A stretch of 64,000 nt of DNA. Source: Dastarcus helophoroides. Its lineage: Eukaryota > Arthropoda > Insecta > Coleoptera > Bothrideridae. This document shows, piece by piece, positions 45,780 to 58,929 of this stretch. A program made the translations under genes and the position numbers. Below the pieces are notes generated by a model. It worked only from the letters and a program-made list of their open reading frames with translations. It ran no database searches and was not told the origin of the DNA. How positions within the stretch are numbered: the first letter of the stretch is position 1; every line of letters begins with the position of its first letter. The stretch covers positions 19,393,629-19,457,628 of the forward strand of contig CM053327.1 of assembly GCA_028583605.1 (NCBI GenBank). The letters run 5' to 3'.

Positions 45780-46861
45780 TTAAGGAGGTGGGAGGAGCTG
45801 TTGGATCTTTGAGGATGATGAAAAAATGGGTTTAATGTTGTGTTTTCTCAATAATTTTCGGATTTGATCTGTTACTCCGTGAACATAAGGAAGAAAGGCT
45901 TTAGAAGAAATTATTGAATTTTGTGAAGGACGAGGGGTAGGGTGAAGATGTCGTTTAATGACAGTTTCAATGTCGTGCGATTTGTAACCATTGTTGCGGA
46001 GGTTGAAACGAATTTTGTTCAACTCGTCTGAAAGATTTATCGGTTGTGAAATTGCTACAGCTACTGAAACCAGTGAATTTACAGCAGAACGTTTTTGGGT
46101 AGGGTGATGATGGGACTCTGCATGCAAATAACGATTAGTATGGGTGGGTTTTCGATAAACGGAATGAGAAACGCGACCGTTTGGTAAACGGGTGACCAGT
46201 ACGTGAAGAAAAGGAAGAGAACCGTTATTTTCGATTTCCATAGTGAAGCTAATGGAAGAATGTAAACTGTTTAGGTGTTCCAAAAATAAATTTAGCGAAT
46301 CCTTGTCATGTGGACATACAATAAATGTGTCATCTACATAACGAAGCCAAACCTTAGGTTTTAAATTCACAGTTTCCAACGCAGTGTTTTCGAAAGATTC
46401 CATGAAAATATTTGCTACGACTGGGGATAAGGGGGAACCCATTGGGGTGCCGAAGACTTGTTTATAGAAGCTGCCATTGAAAGAAAAATAAGTCGATGTG
46501 AGGCACATTTCAGTTAAATCATCTAGAGAATCTGCATTCTCTTTGGCTGAAAGTAATTGACGAATTATCGTCATGAAGTCGGAAACTGGAACATTAGCGA
46601 ATAGTGAAGTGACGTCAAAACATTACCAGTATGTCGTTGGGGTCTAGGGTTAACTTCGGACAATAATTCGACAAAGTGTTTAGAATCTAGGACGTATGAT
46701 GATGTGTTTCCGGTATATGACTTGAGGATGTTTGATAAATATTTCGAGACATTAAAGGTAGGTGAATTTATCGTGCTGACAATGGGCCTGAGAGGAATAT
46801 TGGGTTTGTGAATTTTGGGGAGACCATAAAGACGAGGTGGTTTGGAATTCTCTCGGAACAA
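45780..46861 (-). pseudogene. PLE reverse transcriptase, one frameshift
   Basis: The upstream segment (46,571-46,861) carries YGLPKIHKPNIPLRPIVST, the fingers motif of PLE reverse transcriptases. A frameshift near 46,575 leads into the downstream segment with FGTPMGSPLSPVVANIFME and the catalytic WLRYVDDTFIV (Y-x-D-D, about 46,340), then the thumb. The RT copies element RNA at the nicked site. It joins the endonuclease in frame except for the TAA at 45,780. Confidence 0.88.
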
Positions 46862-47084
46862 GATCTCTGAGATTGTCTGCGGACAAATTTGAGGAATTTT
46901 AGTTTGGACTTTAGTTCACGTTCAATTTTGCTTGTTGGGATCCCGAGGAAGAGGAATATAGGATCCGTCATTCAACAGGGCGTTAATTTTGGATACATAC
47001 TTGGAATTATCCAAGATGGCAGTTGCATTACCTTTATCAGCCGAGAAAATAGTGATTGAAGTTTTAAGGGCACATCTTTCTTCT

Positions 47085-47969
47085 CTAGAAATGTTGGACT
47101 TTGGTAGTTTGGCATGTTTTAGTATTTTTGTAGTTTGAAAACGAATATGATCTGCTGCCTCTTTGAGGAGAGTTATGATGGAAGACTCTACTGCACTTGA
47201 TTATTTGCTCAGTTGGAATTTTTCTTGGGGCGACAGCAAAATTCAGTCCTTTAGATAATATTGTATGTTCGTTATCCGATAGTGGACGGGGAGACAAATT
47301 GTCTACCGTTTTTGCGACTAAACTATAAGTTTTGACCTTGGGACTTAGGGATTCGAATTTCTTCTTGTGTTTTAGATTTTCTAATTCAAAAGTTCTTTAG
47401 AACTGATTATAGGATATGGCATCGAAATGATTCCAATGTTCGACCGACAATCTACTCGATAGTTCCAGATGGAGCCCGAGAAATTGTCGGGAGATCGAAG
47501 CCAAATCACATTTAATCCTTTTAATTATATCCCGAACAAGAGACAAACCAGCTTTATGAAGAATTTTGAATGAAGAATTAGTTCTAAAGTTATCTTTAAT
47601 TCTGAAAGATTTCGGAATTAAATTGTGATCCCTGCAAAGCGACAGAAAAGTTAGATTAGAAATAAGTTTAGAAACTTTATGACGAAGTTTAGAGAGTAGA
47701 AGGGTTTTGCGAGAAATTTCCTCCCCGTAGAGGTTCTGAATATGATAATGAAGGCTTTCACGACCAGAGTTAGTACAGGATATACTTCTTCCGGGATTGG
47801 ACCGTGTCAAAGAACTACTAAAAGTATTCGACGTTTCGCCCACCATCGTAGGGGGCTTCTTCAGGAACAAGAGAAAAGAAGCAATAAATGAAAAGAAGAA
47901 TATGGGGGAATATGCAAAAAAGAAAGAATGAAAAAAAAAAAGAATCTCGATTCTACAAATTGTCATCAA
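47085..47969 (-). pseudogene. PLE N-terminal region, broken
   Basis: Minus-strand frames 47,397-47,969 and 47,085-47,297 cover the region upstream of the PLE reverse transcriptase. The second includes PRPLSDNEHTILSKGLNFAV, the PLE block LSxxExxLLSKGLNFA just before the RT fingers. The first (about 140 usable residues) has no motif I know and partly overlaps the terminal repeat, so its true start is uncertain. Frameshifts separate the segments. Confidence 0.7.
47825..47869 (-). ncRNA. Hammerhead ribozyme motif in the PLE terminal repeat
   Basis: Minus strand: stem I strand TGTTC, core CTGAAGA (47,864-47,858), one extra A, hairpin stem GCCC/GGGC closed by an 11-nt loop, GAAA (47,837-47,834), C, then GTC (47,832-47,830). 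It is followed by GAATA, which pairs with TGTTC over 5 bp including one G-U. These are the conserved pieces of a type I hammerhead in the right order, with an almost absent stem III, as reported for PLE and retrozyme hammerheads. Cleavage would fall after 47,830. The extra A between core and stem II is a departure. Activity is not shown. Confidence 0.65.
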
Positions 47970-48540
47970 ATGGTTGATCTATAAATAATATACAGCGAGA
48001 TTTAAAATATTGTGAGCATATTTTTGGAATACAAATAAGACTTTTTTCCTAGACATATATATCTTAAAGTGCTTTCTCTTCGAGTTACAGCGATCGTGTT
48101 GGGCAGCCTATGAGCGCAAAGAACAATTTTTATAAAATAATGCAGTTTACTAAAAAATCTAAAATCCCCCTGAAGCTTAGATAGATTTATATGATAATTA
48201 TTTTGATAATACTCCCCTTTAGTAGAACACGATTTTCTTGCAAACGGTTAGTTGTATCAAAGAAATGAAAGAAAAACCAAAATGTTGTCCAAGAAAGTGT
48301 AAACCTCTATTCTTTTTTTAAAATTAAGTTTACAGTATATTTGAATGAAAAAATGAATAAAGGATCTAAAAAAACAGGAGCTTGTTAATTTTTAGAAAAT
48401 TTTATTAAAAACTTTAGTCACAATTTGATATAATCGATTTCTCTTGCGCAACTTTCGATGGTTTTACCTCGGGAGGGAGTTCATTTTAGGGCACATGTTT
48501 ATTTAAAGAAAAAGTCTTATTTTTATTCCTCAAATACGCT

Positions 48541-48586
<46 letters not shown>

Positions 48587-49253
48587 TCGAATTTTGAACC
48601 ATCCTCTATAAGGAAAAATGTTCAAAAAAATAAGGCAACTTACCGCGGAGTTTTTGATGAGTTCTGTGGGATAAAATAAGTTACAATAGTTAGGAAAGCT
48701 CCATCCAGTAACAAACAATAACAAAACTCCGAACAAAACTCGGACATCATTGATACATGTACAGCAATGATGATTGTGACTGAGATTATAATTATTGCGA
48801 ATTTGCACATATTTTTAGCAGTCCAAATGGCATTTAGTCAGGTTTGTAACAGTGTGATATTCTCGCAATGATCATCTTGAGGTTTAAAAATAATTTTAAT
48901 CGAGATATTTTAAATTCGTTTCCTGATTCTCAGGGCCTAAAAGCTTAGCATTTTATTACGCTATTTGGCATCGACGGTGTTTTGCTACCTCTATATGTAG
49001 GAAGAACGTAATAAACGAATGATATAAATTTTGAGGCTAGCTTTCCAGAACCATGCTTTTATCGTTAAAATTTCCTGATAGAAAATTCATCTTTACAAAA
49101 TAATATATGCCCTCCATTTGATTTCAGACACATAAGCATAAGTGGATTACGTTGGTTCAATTATCTGTATTTGCCATCAAATGATGTCACGCCAAGCTAT
49201 CGCCAAATTGTCTCGGTTTATTCAATTATATTTTGGAACATACATTTTTAGAG
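47970..49253. other. AT-rich sequence with AT microsatellite
   Basis: No gene is supported. The only clear feature is the (TA)n run listed separately. Confidence 0.4.
48543..48583. repeat. (TA)n microsatellite, ~20 units
   Basis: About 41 bp of uninterrupted TA repeats. The open frames crossing it on both strands are artefacts of the repeat. Confidence 0.95.
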
Positions 49254-49255
49254 TA

Positions 49256-49581
49256 CAGTGAAGTTTGGCTATAATGACTTTCAAGGAAAATGGAAAACCG
49301 GTCATAACAGGCGGACATCATAAAAGACAGATAATATATTCTTCTGATTTAACCTTTTTTTAATAAAATAATTATTGCATAATATATTTTAAATAAATGA
49401 AATACACCGGGAATACATTTTGTATCAAGTTTATTAAAATTTTGTGATACTTATAAGGGATAACAGATGCATAATATCTAGTGTCAGTCATTATAAGCGA
49501 TAAAATTCATCCAAAATTACGTCAATGTAAGCTAAATGGTCATAATAAACATAGTCATTAAAAGCAGACCAAAGTTCATAT
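49256..49581. mobile_element. Pogo-like MITE, degraded right end
   Basis: The left end after TA reads CAGTGAAGTTTGGCTATAAT. The reversed right end contains TGAACTTTGG and then TAATGAC. Words like GTCATAATAA and TCATTATAAG repeat inside, as in pogo/Tigger MITEs. The last bases of the right end are mutated, so the boundary is approximate. Confidence 0.5.
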
Positions 49582-49584
49582 AAG

Positions 49585-52043
49585 TTTATATGAAACCAAA
49601 TTTTTACTATGGTTGCGGTTGAACGTTACAACGGATTTCACTGCGTATGAAAATAAATAACAACTCTAGGCTTACAAGTTATTCCATTTTAAATCTAACT
49701 TTGAAGGAAGTATCTTCTATAACTTGGCATGGTTGTTTGAGGTAAAGAGTTTACGTGTTTTGCAATTTGCATCAATCTGCAACTGAACGGAACTAAAAAC
49801 TAAAAAGATGATCTAAATTAATCAAGTACCTTATTACAATAATATATTCTGTTATTCCAGTTTAAGGAAGTAATCGAATTAATTTTCAGACGGAAAGGCA
49901 GAGAGGATTGTCACAACAAGTAGTAAAATTTTTTTGTCTGCTGATAATCAACGTTCATTATCTATTTAATAATGTCTTCAAGAAAAATCTACATTCCAGC
50001 AACAAAGAAAAGACTCTAGTGTATTATATGTAACCGCACTATTTTAATTCGCTTTAAATATTGCTCAGTTTGCACAAAGACAGAAAATTATTTCTGAAAT
50101 CAATACTGCACATGGATGTAAATATGTTAATATACCTGCTGCCATAAAAGATGCAGTAACGTTGCTACTTAAGGTTATTTGGGTTTATTTGGAACGCGGT
50201 GGTGATTGTGACGTCACACTTTGGGATTCAAATATTATCTGTTACATTTTTAGTAAACTTTTGCCACATCTGAGCCCTAACTAGGTAACACATACAATAC
50301 ATTTGGTAACAAAGGAAGTGAGTAATTTATTTATGTTTATCAACATAGCGTAAAAATTCTCTTTTTGGTTTTATCAAAGAAAAAGTGAAATACAGCCTTT
50401 TTTAGAATTTTATGTAACTTTTTTATTTATGGCCCGATTCAAAACAAAACCCTAAATTTTTTTTGCTCAGTTTCTTAGAAGTTTTTATTTTTTTCTTTGT
50501 TGAATTATTTTTGAAATAGTTAAGCCAACTTTGTTTTTTTATGGTCACATATTAGATTTTATAATCTTAGAATGCAGCAAAATTTGCTGAACCATTTGCT
50601 GCATTTCATATGCATAAAATATTTTTACATTTAAAAAATCCTTGAATATTATCGGCTTCCCAATTATCAGCGACTACTACGATGGAAATCAGACCTCCAT
50701 TTTATGCTAGCCGGGCAAGATTGCATTTTTCTTCCTTATCTTAAAGATAATGATAATATAGTCTATTTGTTAAAAATTGAGAATTTTACTTTTCACTAAC
50801 AAGCATAGTTCAAATTCTATATAGACAATCATAGTTGTAGGTAGTCTAAAATATTGAGGATTTTTCACACTGAAATATAAATTGGATGTTAAGGGGTAAG
50901 CAAACGATACAATTTATTGATACATAAATATCATCCACTGACCCCAGTGTTTCAATAGCAGTTTCACATGTTTTCCGGTTCATAAGTTTCAATACAACTC
51001 CACGGTCAACAAAACAAATAACTCTGCATATGTTTGTCCCTTCCTATATCTTTCTCGAGCGCTTTTGCGACTTCTACATATATTTGAAACGTGAGCCGGT
51101 AACATTGTAAATATTGCTCCATACTTTATAGAAATATAAATGTCAAGATGTTAAATTTATTTTTCTACATTTAAGTGGTTGTATGAAAGAAATATTTTCC
51201 AAGCAATTGAATGTGTTCTGGAGCCGGTCCACAAAAATATGATAAACGACCCACAGGGGACTTATGATTTGCATCGCAGCAGATGATTTCCTATCCAAAC
51301 CTTTCTTCGAGTCCCGTCATTTATTTATCCATACCATGACATCTTGCATTATCACATTTCTATGCTTCGCATGAAATTATGAAGGATCTTATTATAGAGA
51401 TTTCCTTAAAATTGATCTAGCATGATCTAAGGCAACACTGACATGATGGTGGTATGTGTGCATAATTAAAATGTAACTAGAAGCGGTAATAAATAATAAT
51501 GCATAAATAGAATTTCAATTAAAAAAGTAAAAGTGCAAACGAATTTTCCTTACAAAAATCAGCAAAACAAGATTAGAAATGAGGAAAACACTAGAAACGG
51601 AAAAAGTGATTGAAATGAAGCAGACTTCAGCGAGATATATTTTAATACTTTATAATAATTTTAAAGCTTTTAAGGTAATCAGGCACCTAATTAAATTCTT
51701 AAGAACGAAGAAAATTTTTTGAATATGAACACTTGCCGACATTTATTATCAGTATTATAAGACAAAAGTTTGTTGGGATTGGAGCATGTCCTACTTTACC
51801 TAATAACAGTCTTCAACCATTCTAGTATTTTTATTGAAATGGCACAAAGGTAGGGAAGCGAGTACACTATATAACTAAAATTCTATATTTGCAATATTTG
51901 CAAATACTGGGTTTTGCGAGTAAATATTATAGTAACTCCCATTATTACCTATTTATTCGAAAATTCAAATGCAAAGAAGATTATTTGCTGTGACAAATAC
52001 ATCGAAAATCTTAATTTAGAAGCAAAACCTTGTGAAGCCATGT
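49585..52043. other. Intron-like AT-rich sequence
   Basis: I see no open frame, RNA gene or element end. Confidence 0.4.
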
Positions 52044-52045
52044 TA

Positions 52046-52318
52046 CAGTAGACTCCCGCTAAAGTTGCGCTCACCGCACTGTATCGACCGATAAAGTTGC
52101 TACTCCCCGTAATCCCTACCATTATCGAAACATATATATGTTCTATTGCTCCTTGCACGGTTGAATGGGTTATTCAAAAGTGGCGCTAAAACTCGGAAGT
52201 CCAATTCGTTGTTCGAAAATTAGAGTGGGGGAATATCCGCGCAACTTTAACGATCATATCCTGACAACTTTAACGAGCGTGCAAGTTTAACGGGCGCAAC
52301 TTTTGCGGGAGTCGATTG
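52046..52318. mobile_element. Pogo/Tigger-like MITE, 273 bp
   Basis: The ends are CAGTAGACTCCCGCTAAAGT and, reversed, CAATCGACTCCCGCAAAAGT, with TA on both flanks (52,044-52,045 and 52,319-52,320). The interior repeats AAGTTGC-type words: CGCTAAAGTTGCGC and GATAAAGTTGC on the left, CGCAACTTTAACGA, GACAACTTTAACGAG and CAAGTTTAACG on the right in inverse orientation. These look like iterated transposase sites. There is no coding capacity. Confidence 0.82.
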
Positions 52319-52320
52319 TA

Positions 52321-54050
52321 GACATATATCTGCTATTTGCTTTATACCAGGATTTCTTAACCCCTTTATGCGCAGAGTTGAATTTTTCCTTAAGAGGCTG
52401 ATACGAAAATGCAACTCTGGGCATGAATGGGTTAACCTGGGGTTCGTAACGTAAGTGTCAGGGGACTGTATGAAGTAATGATTCGGGGACGGTGACTGCG
52501 GACGTGATGAGCTTTTTTTAGTCATTAAAAAAATTGCGGACTCGTTGGAAGACACTTGGTGACTAAAAATATTTCCTAGAAACAAAAATTCACTTAACTT
52601 TATTGTTGTGCAAGTTTTTCTTTAATGGCTTTGAAATACATGATGCAACTGGGCTACGTAGCAAACAAAAATAAATTGACTTATTCATTAGCGTTGAGAA
52701 CGAGGGTAAGGAATCCTCAAAAATATACCTGCCTGTCGGGCCGGTAGAAATTAATAATGATAATTAAATATTTTAAACATTTAATATTACACGTTCCTTT
52801 CTATATTGTGACAATATTGATCTTCTGTTTTCCCTCAGTCTAAGAGGTGGGAAGGGCGCAGCTGTCCTCTCTGTCCCCTTGCCTCTAACATGATATGATG
52901 TCATCAACTTAATGAAATTAGAGGCAACGTGCAACGGTTTTGTTTTATTTTAAACATTCTTGAATAAAACTGTAAATAATAATCAGCGACTAATGACCTT
53001 GCCGCAATAAATAAAATGGAAATCTAAAAAATAGAAATAGGGAGCGGGAAATGTCTTTCCAGCACTTCCAGAGAGATTAAGATGTTGCACGATTTAAACA
53101 CCACATTAACATTTTCAAGGAGTATTGCAAAAAAGTCGTTAATGCTTGCTTAGAAGTGGCAGTTTTTATTGCGTAGTATAATCGCTAGTGCTTACGAGAG
53201 GTTGATGGTGAAAATCTCTTTAGTTTCTAGTTTTTATCAAAGCTCCTAACTCCTCTAAACGTTCATTTATCATCTCAGGAGTCTAACTTTTACAGTAATA
53301 GCTTATTCCATTGTATTTATATATGTGCAAACTCCCTTAGAAAGGGCAATAGACATAAAGTACTATTAATGAACAGTGAATACTCCTACAAGATTTAGGA
53401 AGTCTGACAAGTTGACAAAATTAGCTTAATGACATTAATTATACGATACAGAATTTTTACTGGACGCTTACTATTTTAAATTGATTTTTTGAAAATTCAG
53501 CATTTACTTCACAAAGATTTTTCTAAATATAAATAAATATAAAGCGACATTTTACCTCCCAAATGCTATGACACGACCGTCGACGATATTTTTGAAACTT
53601 GGAAGGTATTTTGCCAAGTCTGTCGGCAAGATTTGAGGGTGAAGCGTGTAATTTTTCGTCATATCGGGAAAGTGTGTCCATTGCTATTTTATTCAAACGA
53701 ATTCATAATCATGCAAACTACACAGTTTTGTTTATAGACATTTTTACCATAGGATTCATGTTTTTGCTTTAATTATATTTAACGGCAAACTTTTAATTTT
53801 GCTCCAAAATGGCTTTGTTTCGTTTTTTTTCCGTAAGTTTAGTTTTGGAGGGTTTATTACCTGCTGTAATGCCTATATCCGTCACAATTCAGATTATTTG
53901 GATTAACTTGATCAAATGCTACTTTAGTAATTAAAAATGATGATAATCGGCCCCAGACGGTTTTTTCCATTGCTTGTTAAAGAGATACAAGATGCAGATA
54001 ATTTCAAAGCGTTGATTTCGTTCTAAACTTGTGAAATGGTGAAAAATCAG
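52321..54050. other. Intron-like sequence
   Basis: Slightly GC-richer patches occur at 52,830-52,890 and 53,570-53,650, without frames or element ends. Confidence 0.35.
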
Positions 54051-54078
54051 CGAAGAGCGAGTCGGGCTCGCATAATTA

Positions 54079-54550
54079 GTGTTCCGTACCTATTACTACA
54101 GTGACCGGTCAAAAATCAAAAAAACATTAATATTAAATCATTTTTAATTATGTTCGAATTTTCTTGTGTTATAATTAAAAAATAAATAAAATGTGTAAAT
54201 TTTAACTACACACTTTTTTCTACAATCAATCGCAATATTTATGGAGTTGATAATTGTGTTGATAATGGCATTTATTCACAATTCGCAATGAGTCGATGAC
54301 TAACACAGTACTATATGGTTCAAAAACCCTTGGAATGTAAGCACCTATTTTTCCATAATTCTTTTTTTTTTCAACAACTATTGCGATATCGAAAAAACTG
54401 CAATTTTCCAATAATCTATGACCCAGCATCTACTAACACTATTAGAATTAAAATTTTGTCCTTAGAAGCCTAGGGGATCAGGGGGTTACATAGTTTTCGA
54501 GGAAAAACTTTTTGTGACAGGTGGCATTTCCTTTTAAGATACGGAGCCCT
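54079..54550. repeat. Repeat with GTTCCGTACC / ACGGAGCCCT inverted ends
   Basis: The left end has GGGCTCGCATAATTAGTG then GTTCCGTACC and the right end has ATACGGAGCCCTAAAAA. From memory, this pair (GGGTTCCGTACC at one end and TACGGAACCCTAAAAA at the other) marks a common interspersed repeat of insects. The interior is not conserved to my knowledge and the element type is unclear. Confidence 0.4.
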
Positions 54551-54554
54551 AAAA

Positions 54555-56029
54555 ATAGATGGAAATATTTCTGATGGCCCAATAATTTAAGTTATAACAT
54601 ACCTATCTATTATTGTAAGTATATTAGATGTTAATTTTTAATGAGTGAATCAAAAAAGTCTGGTCGTCTCTCAAATTAATATAATTATCTGACATGCCAT
54701 GAACAAGTTCCATTATTCTATTTCTGATGTTTCCTGAACGTTTAAAATATTACCACGGAAATTCATCAACAATGCAAATGAACTTTTTGTAAATAAAATG
54801 CAGTAAACATTTGATCCTGTCGTTATTTGTTTTTATTAAACTTAATTAATTTTATGGTTGCGCATTGATTTATGGTTGGCATCCGAAAACTACGCACGGA
54901 TTAATTTTGCCAGCTATTTAAATAAATTAGTATCCAGGCACTTGTGTGCAATGTGCATAACCTACAGTACAATGCAAAAATTCGAACAATTTATGAATTA
55001 CAGATCCATCATAAAATACCAATTTGTAACGAACTTAATTAAAATCAGGAAAACAAATATCCACATAACAAGTTCTCAGCGATAAATTAATATAAAAGAA
55101 CATTTATAATAAACCGTTAACATTCAACTTTATATAGTTTTCAGGAACAGGGGTGTAAAGATACTGATCCAAACTTTTAAAAGCAGTTTGGGTTCTTTAC
55201 TAGGTAGCTTATATTATTTAGAAAACTCTTCTTTGAAATATTGGCCACCAGTTATGAAAATTTCAGCTTTTGTGACCAATAAAATGCTTTGATTCATACC
55301 ACAATACGTGCTGCACAATAAATCGATACGTGACTTGAAGTGAAACATTAGAAACAAGGAAAAGCCCATTTTATAAATGATACTCAATTGTACGAAATCT
55401 TTGAAAAAATATAAGCATTCAATAATCTTTACTTGCTACTGTATCATTACGTAAAAAATATGTTTTTAATGTGTACAGTTATAATCCGGTCCAACAGTAA
55501 GGCATAAATTCATTATTTAAGGAATTAACAATTTATCAGTAAAATTCTGAAAGAGGTCGGTTTTTAGTTCTAAAATGGCATTTTTTTTAAGCATAATTTT
55601 ATTTCTTGCCCTTCAATTCCCTTCAAGAGACAGCTATTCGTTTACATTTTTTAAATTCAACAAGGGTGCGTGTGGTAGCTCATTTGATATGGTTCTTAAT
55701 CCTCTACCAGCCATTATAGGATTTTTTAAATTTTGTTAATATTCCTTAAGGAAATTAAATTTGCAAATTTTAATATGTATTAAAATGCATACAATCAAAT
55801 GTAACTCTTAACTTAAAATTCACTTAAATTATGCTTAATGTGCCAAATATCTGTCAAATTTATCTTTTCTAATTGATTTTGTGTCATAGCTTTTCCTTTT
55901 AAATTTATCCTCATAAATTACAAATAAAAAGAAGTATAATGTTTCCTACTTCCTAAAAAGGAATCCTTTTTACTTTTTTTTTTCTTGTTGGGTATTTTGC
56001 TGCCAGCGACACCTTTAAACTGAACGAAT
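54555..56029. other. Intron-like AT-rich sequence
   Basis: Nothing recognised. Confidence 0.4.
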
Positions 56030-56146
56030 TATAGGCGGTTATACCAACAATGTGTTTAACCTTTGTTATGCTAACAAGCTCCATGGATCAGAAACTCCTA
56101 CGAATATTGCGTTTAATCCGAATGCTCGTCCAAAGCTTCAATTAAA
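56030..56146 (-). repeat. PLE 3' flank fragment (partner at 4.37 kb)
   Basis: About 117 bp align with 4,370-4,484 in the same orientation (shared: ATAGGCGGTTATACCA, GTTATGCTAACAAGCTCCAT, and CGTCCAAAGCTTCAATTA with one change). Only the 3' flank is present and the endonuclease part is missing, so it is a heavily truncated copy of the PLE family at 4.4-5.0 kb. Confidence 0.75.
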
Positions 56147-56149
56147 GAT

Positions 56150-58920
56150 AATTAAACAATTAGCTTAAAACAATGGTTATCTGGAAACAATATTAATATT
56201 TAAAAAAGAACACAAATTAGCTAATGTGTTTTTTTTTACTAAACAACCAACCAACCACAAAAACAAAGTATTTTGCTATAAAAGATTTTGGAAACATCTA
56301 AAAAAAATGAATAATTATGACACAAAATCAATTAAAAAAGCCAGATATTTAGCATATAAATATACAGGATACATTTGATTGTATACACATGAAACACATT
56401 TTAAAAAACTTCAAATTTAATTTCCTTGACGAATATAAAAAAAAATTAAAATCTTACATGGCTGGATAGATAATAATAAAACCTTTTCGAAGAGCTATTA
56501 CACGCGCCCTAGTTCAGTTTAAAAATAATAAAGGGATTGCTGTCACTTCAAGGGGGTTGAAGGGAGAGTCATAAAATTATGCTTAAAAACTCTCATTTTG
56601 GAATGAAAGATCGACCTGTGTCAGGATTTTACTTATATAATTTTACGTAGATAAAATGAACTTATACGTTATTATTGGACCTTGCTGTATAGAGTTTGGA
56701 AAAAATTACCAGTGATTCATTCGACGAATTCCATAAAACCGTACCAATACCTATCATACTATACCACTGTTGAGGAACTTTTTGACTTAATCTTAATTTT
56801 ATATTTATTAGACGATGTCATAAATGTAAGGATCAATCCTTATACAGCTAAGCTCACCGGAAGTTACATTTTAATTAAGATATGAACCAGGAAGCCGATA
56901 AAACCTAAATTCGTTATTTTAGAAGGTAGGTTCCTTTAAGTTGTTAATACATTTTGATGTATTTTTGTGAAACTTGCTAGGCATAAAGGTCTTATAAACT
57001 TCGCTCTTAGAAAATTTAACCCTCATAAACTTTGATAATTTTCTTTAACAATTTACAAAGCTGTTAAGATCCTACAGTAGATTTGAAACATTTCTCTGAA
57101 TAATTTATAAGCACAATAATTAATGAGGTTTGATATACGAAAGATAATGTTGGAGATATAGAGATCCTCAAAAGGGATTTTAAAAGAAATTTGTCATTTC
57201 TCAATTATTTATAAAAGAAAAAACAGCCAGCAAGTTATATTTAAATTCAATAAATTCTTACATTAGTGGTTTATTTTTATTGATTTTTTTAACCAGGAAA
57301 CTTTGTGCAAGTGCATTGAATAATTCGTTATTTATGTTGAATATTGATTTCAAATTTAAACCTTTGGAAAATTAATGGCAGCTAACAAATATTTTTATGG
57401 ATATTTTAAATTCGAATTGAGCATGAAACACTTATAACTAACTGCACACGTTATATAATGTTCATTAATTTCATTTACACAATTGATACAATTTTCCAGT
57501 TCTTTTTATATTAAATAATTAAACTGATGATACATTTATGCCATATATTTGTTTGTCGGCTAATAATCACTTGTGTAACATCTATTCTGATGCATTAAGC
57601 AAATGTTTTATCAATATACAGATAAAATACACGTTAAGCGAAATAAAAAGTCCATCAAAGTTGAACACGAACTGAATTGTTCAAAATAATAAAATTATAC
57701 AGATTGTTTCTGCTGCGAGAAGCATTTTCAACAGCTGTCTGCACGGGGGAATTTGATATGGCTTCTACAGGTCGAAAAAGAGGTTAACAATTGAGAAGCC
57801 CTAGCAATTTTCAGCTGGTACCCAATAGAGTAGTTCAAATAGCATGCAACCCTAGATTAAATGTGCGAATAACCAAAGAAAAAATTATTAAATATAGAAT
57901 GTCTGATCTACTTTAAACAAAACTATGATGAAAATATTATTTTTTTGCTATTTTTATTAACTATCTATTCATTATTATTTTTATATCTTGTGATTCTTTT
58001 TTACAAAATGCTGTATTAGCGCCATAAATTTGTGATAAAATTCAAAAACGCGATGTTTAATTATCTTTGTGGTATCACCATAAAAATTAGCATTAAAAAA
58101 TACACAACTTTGCTAATTTAACTAAAATTGCATCTTTAATAACAAGAAAGTTAGCAAAACTGTTCATTTTGAACACCCTGTATTCTGGGTGAGTTATTAT
58201 TCGGTAAAGCTGCGTGACTCCTAGAATTATTTTGATAAGAAAAATCTTTTTGGAACAAAAGTATATTTTGGATGTGGCCCACATTCTAAAATTATTTTTA
58301 TGGATGAATATTTAGTTACACACGGTGGTGCATTAGAGTTGCCTTTAAAAAAATTTTTAAATCTACTCAAAAATACTAATTAAAATAATATTAAACAAGA
58401 GATGTGCGCGAATAATTGTTGTTGAGACATCTGGAAAAAATCATGGAAACGTACTGCGAAGCTCGCAATGACTAGTAATTTTAGTACAGATGGGTTGAGT
58501 ATATCGTTATCTTAAAAAATAATGTAAATATAATTATGAATAGCCTTTGTCATTATACACGCGCAGATTGGCAAATATCCTTCTGCTAAAACTACCTAGT
58601 CTTTGTTTGCGTTTAGGTTAGAGCTAAGAAGCCATGGTCCAATACTACTTTACTATTAATATTATTATTGTATACAAGTATACTAAAATATAAAAAAAAT
58701 CACTAAAACTATTTCTAGAGTCTAACTCTTCTAACATTCTAACAAAGTAATTTAACAACAACGTTGTCTATTTATCTTAATATAATTTCTAAATAAAAAC
58801 AGATGTGTGGGTAAGATGATAAAATTACTCGAAAGATATTCCTTTTCTAAAATTTATCTTTGAACTATCTTCTACAACCTGCAGTTGTGTATCAAAAATG
58901 CCTATAGAAAGTGCTCTATT
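56150..58920. other. Intron-like AT-rich sequence
   Basis: No gene is supported. One ACACCCTGTATTC motif lies near 58,170, and a slightly GC-richer patch at 57,700-57,850 has no long frame. Confidence 0.4.
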
Positions 58921-58929
58921 TAAAGACAT

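Larger units (their letters stand above)
45137..47937 (-). mobile_element. Penelope-like element, near full length, with direct repeats
   Basis: The body (RT then GIY-YIG endonuclease, minus strand) is bracketed by a direct repeat. About 90 bp beginning TCGTAGGGGGCTTCTTCAGG occur at 45,140-45,228 and again at 47,847-47,936, nearly identical. Such direct repeats (pseudo-LTRs) are typical of PLEs. The upstream copy extends further to about 47,780 and includes the hammerhead motif; the downstream copy is cut off inside it. Frames are broken by a nonsense codon and frameshifts, but similarity along the whole length is high, so decay is moderate. Confidence 0.85.

Noticed and set aside
48542..48808. 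Open frames over the TA microsatellite
   Set aside because: The YIYIYI peptide is a product of the (TA)n run and there is no other support.
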